From Nymphalis io (Eukaryota; Arthropoda; Insecta; Lepidoptera; Nymphalidae): a stretch of 64,000 nt of DNA. The notes beneath the pieces are model-generated. The model was not told where the DNA came from. It did not search any database and worked only from the letters and a program-made list of their open reading frames with translations. The stretch spans positions 9,337,501 through 9,401,500 of the forward strand of contig NC_065894.1 in assembly GCF_905147045.1 (NCBI RefSeq), written 5' to 3'. The translations under genes were made by a program, and so were the position numbers. This document shows, one piece after another, positions 54,595 through 64,000 of the stretch. Position 1 is the first letter of the stretch; each line of letters starts with the position of its first letter.

Positions 54595-57500
54595 ATTCTT
54601 AATAACGTGCCGGCCAGGAAGTTTGCAGTCGCATTTGCATGTCTGTAAGGTCACCTTAAGAATTTAAACGAAGACATAACTAAAAACATGAATACTGAAA
54701 CATTTGCATATATGCCGTTTAAAGCAATTAAATTAATATGAATTTTATACCTAACTCATCTATATTTGAGTTGTTGTTAAATATTGAAACAAATATAAAG
54801 ATCGTATCATTTGAAAGTACAGAATAATAGTATAAATGCGAAAGCAACTCCGTCGGACGGACATAGGCGACTTTTACTAGTCACCAATAAAACTATATTG
54901 TGACGGAAATAGTGAAACAAATATGATGACGTTCGATACTACGTATGCTGCACGCGTCAGTTCCCGCACTACTTATAATCATTGATAAGCTTCAAATACA
55001 TAAACGTTTTCAAATGGATTGTTCGATATTTGAACTAGATTGAAATGGATTTTTGATGATGAAAGCGATAGCCTAGTGTAGAATTATAAAGCATAGTTAC
55101 ATAAGGTTAATCAGAAATAAATGTGAAGATTAATTTGAAACAGTATATGTATGACCGAATTGCGCATATTGAACTTGATATAATAATCGATTTACTAAAC
55201 GCAATACATAAATATTTATATGAAGCTTCAGCTCCATCAAATCGGCAACTATTGTGTATAATTCTTGTTAGTAACAAATAGCTGTAATTATCTTAATTTC
55301 TAAACAAATATAAGAACAGTGTTGTGGAATTGTTGGCGTCTGGTCTAAGTAAGAAGTTCCAACATAAACTTACCACTATTTCAGTTGAAGAGCACCTTAT
55401 TGAATTTGCTTTGTTTTCAAATTTCGTAGATTTAAAGATCAACAAAAAATAAACTTGTATACACAATTTTATCTATATCTACCTCTATCCCCTAGATTTT
55501 TTATTAAAGAATAGTATTTTATAAATTTTAATATTCGTAATGTCGCCACTACCATGATACGACGCCACGTTCTTTTATATATTTGTATAATTTTCGACCG
55601 ATTTATCGTGCGTGTTCCAAGCAAAACGGTGTCACTGGAAAAAAAATGTTAGATATTATTTAATTATATATTTTTTGGTTCGCTCAAAATCGTGCTAATT
55701 ATGTTTATTACGTTGTTGTGTCGAAAATATTTATTTGACAGCATTACATTGGATTGTATGTTTTACAATACGCCTGGGATACAATTTTTGCTTGACAAAA
55801 CATGTTTCGCAATAAATTTAATGGAATAGGACCAGTTAATGTTTATATGTTTTTAATTTGAATGTCACATTATTTTCACGCCCTTTTGGGGTTCGTTTTT
55901 ACAACCGCTTTACCAATCTTCTATCATTCAAATTGCATTTTTATATTACAATTCTTATGTAGATTTAATCGTATTCAATGTTATTTTTTATTATATACTA
56001 ACGTTTTGATATTTAACTGTTAAATATATGTTTTCTTAAACAGCCACATGTGGTTTCAGCTTATCCCTGCATGCAAATGACCTCCATTACCTCTATATCA
56101 AGTCCAAAGTCAAGAGGTTAATAAACTGCTGAAAGTTAGCCTATCTCTTGTATAAACATCCGTCCCGATACCGAGTCGGGAGCACCTTCGCAATGATAGT
56201 GGCACTGAACGTAACGTACGTCAGAAGTGCCATAATAATATTTGATACGATCTGAGATAGTTTCGAATTTGAGCATGTCAAAAGACTGACAAAATACTTT
56301 ATATTTGACTAATATATTGATTGTTTTGTCGTAATATAGATGTGTCTTAATGCTAGAAAATAATAAACTATCGTATTAAACCTAAAATTACGAATAACAT
56401 AATCAAAATCACAAAATATTGTCTAATAACGTTATATGAAACAGGAAACCACTCATATAACACGATTGCTGTTTCTTTTGATAACAAGAGCTTTATATTC
56501 GAATTAATAAGGTATGATCCAGTTCTAGGCAATCAGAAAGATCAATTTATTCCTTTGCTCAATTACAGCGGATGATAACACGTATTTCTTATCTTAAAAA
56601 GGTTGAAAGAATTGAAAGGTTGCATAATCTACATCGGACATAACTCTTCTATATTTACTGTTCTTAGAATTGGTCACTCTAAGCTCAATAACAACCAACT
56701 CTATATCCCCCTGTGTCGCCATTATAAATACAGTCACCCGTCGAGATAAACACTCTGCTCGATGGTTTTCATATTTACGGTGGGCGTATGACGTACTATA
56801 TGATATCCATGAATGTAATCTCAGTGAAAATACTTAATGAAAGAGTTATTGCGCGTTCATTTAATCGTATAGGTCGTAATAAAATGTATGTTTTCGTTTT
56901 ATAGGGAAACATTTAATCTTATATTAACAAATTGCATTGACTATACAAGATATTGACATGGAAAACTTATTTAAAATTAATCCAAAAAAAAAACCGTAAG
57001 ATTTAAATATGATTGGAAAACGAGGACATTATATTGTATGTAAGTCACTTAAAGTATTTGACGCATTAAATTATATAAATACAATAAATCAATTTATGTT
57101 GAATCGACATCCTGCAGGCGTCGTCTAAAATCAATTGTCTCAATTAACTGACAACATTTAAACCTAAAGGGCGCATTGTTGGTGTTCCGATCGGTGTGAA
57201 ACAATGACTATTGCCGTAATACAAACAGTAATTACTTGTTTGTTCTGGCCTTGGCATGTGTTCGTGTTTCGATAGCAATTTTAATAGACATATCACTTAG
57301 AAGACCAAAAGGTTTAAATTTCTGTATTCTATATTCATGTCTCTATACGTTTGATCTGGTCGTAAACGTAACGCCTAAAAGGTTATGCATTAATTTTCTA
57401 ATCATTTATTTTATTATTTCAAGGTACTTATAGATTATTAGAAAAACTTGATGTAGCACTTGAGAACTTGCAATGTGTTTAAAAACATCCGTTTATACTA

Positions 57501-58768
57501 CTTTGCTATTACCTTACATAGTAGGCCAATGCGAACAATGCCACACACGGCCAAACATCCGGTACCTTATCGTAAAGGTTCCTAGGAAATTGACGATTAT
57601 CACCATCAATGAACGCAATGACGTATCCATAACGTTATTCTCAGTCCATATAAAATAATGTATTTTATTTTGTGAAACTTTTAAATAACTGTAAAATTAA
57701 AAAAGTACGCTTATGTTATTTAATATGCACATTTTAATATAACTTTCTAAGTTAGTTATTTTAATTTAAACCATCCTTAGGTTCATTAGCAGCCGGAAGC
57801 TTGGTCGAACTAACCTTGTTACCACAGACTAATAAGCATATTCTGCTCACATAGCGAGACGGAAACACAGCTCTAGATGTAACGAATCTAGACTGTTGCC
57901 AGCCAGTGCGGCCGGATGAATGGCAGTGTGCATGCGCGTGAGTCGATTGCGCAACACGGCCGCAGTGACGCAATGTCGCGCCTTCGCACCGTTGCTTGTT
58001 AGTATGCAAAATAAGTAAAATATTCGTGTCGCTGCGCCTCGGCATGCGCATACCGTTCCGCCGACGCTAGATGTAACTTACGAAGGACTAAGTGAAGACA
58101 CACTAGTTTTTCCCTTAAAATTAACAACTAAGAAAGCTCATTATATACTATTCTATCATGCACTCATCACTCACAATCACGAAAAAATGACATCATCTTC
58201 CTCATCATTTAAGATACTACAATTTCTCCAACTTATACAAGTCGAAATGAATAGAACTTTACAATTTCACAGCAATAATTTAAAAATAGGAACAATTGAA
58301 ATTTCACAAATTAAAAACTCATTATACGATGCCTCTTTAAAACGCCATCAATGTTATGTTATTACACGTCAACTACAAAATGGGTCCCACGCGCTTGCCT
58401 ATCAAACGGTGCGGCTGAAGAAGGTTACCGACTTTCCGCTCGATGTGTCGTCCAAGTGGCAAATTGCACACGCATCCCGCTGTGGGGTGCCAATAATGTT
58501 TGGCGGAGGGCGGACATTATTTGTCTTATTTTGACGTTTATTATACCGATAAATTTGAGTGAGATGGCGTTATTATCAACGATTAAAACGATTCGCCGAC
58601 AACTTTGAATATCGAACGAAAACTTGGCTATCTTTGTTTTGTGAAAAGATAATTTACTTGAACTTCCAGTGTAGAATTTTTCATGTAATGCTCCTCTATT
58701 AAATAATATATATGGTACTTAAAGTAAAAGATTCAATTTTATTATTAAATGATGGTCTCCCTAACATT

Positions 58769-58966
58769 TTAGAGTTGCTCATTAGTTGGTTTTACTTCAA
58801 GGTAGACGTCGTGTGTTTGTGACGCAGTCGCAGGTCTTTCCACTCCGTCGAATTTTGCTCCGAGTTCTGACGTTTGCCTCGTACCGAATTGTTGACACAC
58901 TCCATTATACTTGAGGACAGGTTTCGTCATTACAGGAACTTCTTTCATCATCAATTCACCGCTCAT
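58769..58966 (-). CDS. Small open frame of 65 codons, unknown
   Basis: The frame runs from MSGELMMKEVPVMTKPVLK through KYNGVCQQFGTRQTSELGAK to the acidic end YLEVKPTNEQL. Composition is balanced, polar and GC-richer than its surroundings, unlike the Ile/Phe/Lys-rich chance frames nearby. AATAAA lies on the same strand at 58743-58738, some 26 nt past the stop. No family recognised. It could be a nested single-exon gene, a retrocopy fragment or chance. Confidence 0.35.
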   Translation of the reverse strand: MSGELMMKEVPVMTKPVLKYNGVCQQFGTRQTSELGAKFDGVERPATASQTHDVYLEVKPTNEQL

Positions 58967-60950
58967 TTGCGTTTTCCTCGGTGGTAATTAGACGTGAAAC
59001 CGAATTCAATGTTATTTACTTTTTTAAATAATTTACTCATCGTTTCCGACATAATATGTAAAATATTTTTGAGGCTAGTGATAAAGCGAAGTCTCTTTTT
59101 CATAAAGAGAGATGCCATAAGCAACTCCTCTTGTTTTCGGACATATTAGTCTTTTCTTAAAACTATTCGATTGCCTTTATTCCTTGTGTAAAAAAAATAA
59201 AAAAATGGCAAGATTATTTAATAACAGTTACAGTTACGTAGATGAACTTCAATATTTCTAACAAGAAATCTGACTCATTTCGTTCGTATGAAATAACGGT
59301 TCAATTTGTAGCTTATCTGTGTTTATGTTCGCTTCACTTTAATATGGGACTTATCACTAAGCACAGGTGCGTTTGTACCGAGAATATTTTACTATCACGT
59401 TTTAATCATACTTGATAACATGGTTTATTTTGGTGAAAAATTATGTTACTACGTCAATAAATTGTAATGATTATGAGATAGGAAATTGTTTCGCGAATTC
59501 CTATAATTCTATTGAATAATCTATATTACTAAATAATCTTTTTTATCCAGATTTTAAACATACAAAATTCGGTGAGATTGTCAATTAATGTAATGAATAA
59601 AATCTATAATCTATTTATTTTATATAATATTGACGTAAATAAATTATAACGTACGAAATCAAAAATGACAAAAGTATTCTTAAAACAAAGAGGAAAAATC
59701 CACGCCAAATTCGTCCACGGTAAAAATATCGCAAAGGAGACCGATGCATTCCAGGAACCACATTTACGCCAACAGTATCTCGGGGCCAACAATCTCCGGT
59801 ACCTCGACCGATTCTGTACCTTTGTTAATAATGTATTTAAAGCTATTTTCGCTCGTGCCACTCGAGAGAAGAATAGAGCGTTGGCCTGTCGAGAATGTTT
59901 GCCGCTGACCTAAGTGGTCAATAATGATCTGTTATACACTTTATACGAGGTACCTTTCTTACTGTTTAGTTATGGAGTTGGTACAAAGAGATATATGTTA
60001 GTATCCACTATCTGCTTCGTACTCAACGTTCGGTGCACTGAAGGTACTTACCGGCTTTTAGACAAGCCGTTAACAACGGCGGCATTGATACCAGTATCGA
60101 ATTCTATCTTATAGAATATTATCCAGTAATAAAAATAAATTGCAGTCGACGGCTTATTACATTTGCAGACTAAATATTTTAAAACTCGTCTGGCCAATAA
60201 TTAATAACTTACACCCAAAACTACCGAGTCTAGAAACCTGAAATTTAGAACATAGATTTATTTATAAGGTAAAAGGTTTTAAAAGGTAAGCATCCGCTAG
60301 GAATGAAATTTTTTTCAAAATTATAACTTAAGTTAACTTAACGAGGTATAGATTTGGTTTTTCCTGCGTTAAAAAAAAGGTATAGATTTGTATAATTTTA
60401 CACGTACGAAGTCGAGATTGGAAGCTAGTAGGCTGTATTAACTTAAGCTTACCGTTGTTGGATTATAGGGGTTCGAGAATCACATAATTATATATAGTAG
60501 CCAATGTTGTAATATTTTAATTTTTTTCCTCGTTAATTCAAGGTGCGCGTGATTTGTAACTTTTATTGTATTATTTACCATCACCCATTGTAAAGTTGTG
60601 GGTTCAGCACTAAATTTTATTCTCGATTCTATTTACAGGCTACAGAACAATTATATTTTTTATTACCGCAGTTTTTCCAGCATATGCTACACGTGGTACC
60701 TCGGACATGGCCACTATCACAAAACGAAGTTGCCGTTTTTACCGTTTCAAGTAATTAAAACGGCATCGTCGGCGAACTTCATTATGAGGTTTTATCAGTG
60801 CACAGCGAAACAGTTATTTTACTTAAACGATTCACATATATTTTTTATACAATAAGTTTTTTTACTATTTCCTTAATAAAGTGAGATTGTTATTTTTTTA
60901 ATCTTAAGTTTAATAAAGCACACGGATGAAATTATCGTTATCATTTAACG

Positions 60951-61210
60951 TCAGTCGAGATGGCCCTGTGGTTAAAACGCGTAAATCTTTACCCGATGAT
61001 TACGGGTTCAAACCCAGCCAAGCATCTTTTCATGTGGTTAATTCGTGTTTATAATACTTGTCGTGCTCGGTAAAACCTGCATGTGAGTTATTGAAATAAA
61101 TTCTGCAACATGTTTGTTCACCAATAGCGTGGTGGAGTTCTCCTTCTCATCAAAGGCAAAGGAGGAGTTCGCTTAGCAATGCGAAAATTCATTTACATTC
61201 TGTTATTTAC
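60951..61210 (+). mobile_element. SINE, family A
   Basis: The head CGAGATGGCCCTGTGGTTAA (A box within) and ATTACGGGTTCAAACCC (B box at 61004-61015) are clear. The body is diverged: GTCGTGCTCGGTAAAACCTG, AGTTCTCCTTCTCATCAAAG and an end near TTACATTCTGTTATTTA. It is the only plus-strand copy with its head. Confidence 0.7.
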
Positions 61211-62170
61211 TTAATTAAAGTTTAATATTATAGTTTAAACATGTTTCATATAATATCTATAATAATTATAATTTTCATTCTATATGTTACCATAGAAAAA
61301 TGTTATAAGTATGTATTTAATTTAATTACGATCACATTATTCATTTACTTTCCCCGTAAAATCGTTAACCTTTCGATGATTTATGTGAATGATAATAAAA
61401 CAATAATTATATTATATTCATGAATATCTACTAAGGAATTGAATGGTCGCGACTCGCTTCAGGCTGGCACGAACTTTCTAGTTCCTAGTTCTGGGTGGCC
61501 CTGCGATTGTTAAAAGCGACTCTTTATATTCTTTATGAGCATTTACTATTGCATTTTCTCATTTATCTTTTACTAGTAATATAAAAAAAAATCTACATTT
61601 ATCTTATATATTATTAATAATATATTGTTTTATGTTCTCGAAAAGTAAATGTTTCTGAGAATAAAAAAACTTAATATTTATTGAGTTCAATCAATATGAT
61701 ACTCTTGATAAATAATAGGAAATTCCTTGAAAGTAATATATTTAACATTCGTAAAATCACATGAACGATAGTTTACAAATGTATATAATATATGCTGATG
61801 TTTTTATATGTTATATTTTTCGATTTTAACAGTAGGTATCGTAACCTATATTGCTATTCTGTAAGAACAAACTCGAAACCTAGCGCAGGAACTGGTCGTG
61901 ACATTTCAGAAAGTGATATGCGACATTCACCATAATAATTATAACATTTCAAGAATACACACATCAATAGTATATCGCCATTTAAGTCGGTTGTCAATAT
62001 TTAATGGATGAGTAAATTAAGTAAGTAAGTAAGTGTATTCTTACAGTCTCATTTTTTCTAAAGATAAGAAGACACCGACATTATTTATTATGACACGATA
62101 TAAATAATTCACACGGAATATATAATAATGATTTCTATGTTATTCCTGATTTTAACCGGTTTATGAAAGA

Positions 62171-62471
62171 GTACACTAACAGCCTGTTAATGTCCCACTG
62201 CTGGGCTAAGGCCTCCTCTCCATTTTGAGGAGAAGGTTTGGAGCTTATTCCACCACGCTGCTCCAATATGCGGGTTGGTAGAATACACATGTGGCAGAAT
62301 TTTAATGAAATTGTACACATGCAGGTTCCTCACGATGTTTTCCTTCACCGTCAAGCACGAGATGAATTGCAAACAAATTAAGCACATGAATATTCAGTGG
62401 TGCTTGCCCGGGTTTGAACCCACGATCATCGTTTAAGATTAACGCGTTTTTACCACTAGGCCATCTCGGCT
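62171..62471 (-). mobile_element. Full-length SINE, family A
   Basis: On minus: GCCGAGATGGCCTAGTGGTA head, GTGGGTTCAAACCCGGGC B box, CCACTGAATATTCATGTGC, AGGAACCTGCATGTGTAC, GGAGCAGCGTGGTGGAATAA and the end CCCAGCAGTGGGACATTAAC. Close to the 38056 copy, so it was probably active recently. Two open frames over it are by-products. Confidence 0.8.
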
Positions 62472-64000
62472 TGCTATGAATGTGTAGAGGAGGTATAAAT
62501 GGATCGAGTTATTATTAAAAATACACGGTTTTACAGTTTGCCTACAATGCCTGTTCCCGGGCCGTCGGAAAATTAGCGGTTGCTTGGTCTGTCGTTAACA
62601 TTAATATCGTTTCCTTAAAGCTGATTTTAAAATCAATCTATTTATATAATCTACTTATGATTTTTGTCACTCAACATTGCGAGTAGCAAATAAATGCACG
62701 TGATAAAAGTTTATTATAAAATTAGCCTAAACATTAAAAATGAGACAGCCGGGTAAAAATATATATATATAATAGATAGATATGTAAATAAAAAGCTGTT
62801 CAAGTGTTTGTTTTGCAAAAATGATCTTCTAAGTCGAAATCTTTAAGCAAAACTTACTTATTGTCTAAATTCGTCAAAAAAAAAAAATTATCCATACGTA
62901 CAACGTTTACGCGAACAAAGTTGAGGGCGCAACAGTTATTCAATTTCATATATGATTAGGTGTCGTCATATTACTTAAAAGGATGTCGTCCTCATGTTTG
63001 TCCTTCGTAACGTTTAATTAAAATAATGCTTTAAGAAAAGGGAAGGATTGTTTTAATTTGTTAGAGAATGTGTCGGTTTATACTCCCGTGTGTCGTAAAC
63101 CCGAAACTTTAAATGTGAAACATCCAGGAATAAAATGATAAGTTGTATTTTCATCAGTCATGAGATATTTGCTTTAATAAGAAGAATTTTACTTATTTAC
63201 GACACTATTTCGGCTCATTGAGGTATGCCGAGATTTAGCATAAAATATTTGCTTTAATTTAATTAAAACAAGCTTTGTTTAGATTATATAAGATTTCTTA
63301 TTTACAAAGGTTAAATAAATTACAAAAAAAAAGAATATTGTCAGTGAGTGTTTTGCAGACATTACTTATATTTCTATTTTCTCATCTAATGGCATGATAA
63401 ACTTGTCTTGATCACATCGCTTGGCTTGTCGTGTACTGTCGGCTATTGTGGATTTCTGAATAGGTTATGCAGATTACGCAATTTAAAATATAAATAAATC
63501 GATGATGACGAAAGAAGGCACACGTTTTTTTATTATTTTAAGAACAATTACAAAATAATTTATAATATCTATATCATACATGTGTTTGTATCAGCTTTTT
63601 AGTTGCAAAAGCCGCAGTAAGTTGGTCTATGGCTGAGACATTAATCTTAAGCCGGCTTAGACAATTTTATAAATAGAATTACTTTATTAAACAACGCAGA
63701 CGTCTCTAATACCGAAATAAAGAAGGTCACAAGTCAGGTAAATACTGTTCGGAGTAAACGTGTAGGCGAAACCTTTGATGTTTGAAATTTAAGGACAGTA
63801 GGTACCTTTATAAGTTATCAAATACTACTTAAATTTGGCTTGCTATATGTAATATAGTATGGTATTAAGTTCTTAAAGTAATGATTTCATTTTATTACCA
63901 ATGTTTTTGATTCAATATTTCTCAAAAATCAAATGTATTATGTTGATTTACTTATTCGTATTATATTATTGTACTGATTGTAAATAATGATTAAAATATC
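62472..64000. other. AT-rich DNA to the end of the window
   Basis: No gene or recognised repeat. A short AT microsatellite lies near 62759-62772. Confidence 0.45.

Larger units (their letters stand above)
35720..64000 (+). other. mnb: Long mnb intron with repeats
   Basis: More than 28 kb with no recognisable kinase exon (no VYYAKKKRR, DRYEIDSLIGKGSFGQ or similar frame seen). Mostly AT-rich DNA; the repeats and small frames found in it are listed separately. It could also contain other small genes not visible by eye. Confidence 0.5.

Noticed and set aside
59604..59913. Overlapping frames of 82 and 85 codons on both strands
   Set aside because: Mirror-image chance frames; no recognised domain.
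60961..61020. tRNA gene candidate with A and B boxes
   Set aside because: The promoter boxes belong to a SINE head; the cloverleaf stems do not close. The same holds for the heads at 11547, 13660, 38360, 49540, 54270 and 62465.
62135..62387. Two minus-strand frames of 61 and 66 codons
   Set aside because: Both read through a family A SINE.
1..64000. CRISPR arrays, operons, phage or bacterial genes
   Set aside because: No regularly spaced repeats or compact gene clusters; intron structure and SINE content show eukaryotic DNA.

Overview
The window is eukaryotic nuclear DNA from a moth or butterfly. It is strongly AT-rich. Genes are split by GT-AG introns, coding islands are small and GC-richer, and there is a dense litter of tRNA-headed SINEs and LINE fragments of kinds I recall as lepidopteran; the species cannot be named from sequence alone. 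Two host genes are supported at residue level, arranged head to head about 2 kb apart.

On the minus strand (13186-20029) lies a complete ten-exon gene for nuclear RNA export factor 1 (NXF1/TAP, small bristles in Drosophila). I could join every exon in phase into a 608-codon frame with an RRM, leucine-rich repeats, an NTF2-like domain and a C-terminal TAP-C/UBA domain. A poly(A) signal lies about 170 nt past the stop.

On the plus strand (22100-35719 and beyond the window) lies the 5' part of the minibrain/DYRK1A kinase gene. Two shared exons (34308-34429 and 35618-35719) encode the DYRK1 N-terminal region. Three separate upstream first coding exons (ending at 22163, 26767 and 31135) all stop one nucleotide into a codon before a GT donor, so each joins the same acceptor in frame and each makes a leucine codon at the junction. 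This implies several promoters and several N-termini. The first shared exon also has two in-frame donors 57 nt apart. No kinase-domain exon was seen before base 64000, so the last 28 kb is read as one very long intron.

The rest is repeats and AT-rich DNA. Region by region: 1-5640, AT-rich with two SINE-like copies, one bounded by a 17-bp target-site duplication; 5640-11640, a nest of retroelements (a 5'-truncated RNase H-bearing LINE with a 17-bp duplication, a frameshifted endonuclease/RT LINE, and several SINEs including one with a tRNA-Gly(TCC)-like head); 11640-13000, unassigned DNA with a GC-rich block between two 28-bp near-identical repeats; 13010-20030, NXF1; 20030-22163, divergent promoter region; 22164-34307, the alternative-first-exon region of minibrain with several GC islands; 35720-64000, intronic DNA with many SINE copies, one nested insertion, two tandem duplications, microsatellites and a few small open frames of uncertain meaning. 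No CRISPR array, operon or bacterial feature is present.
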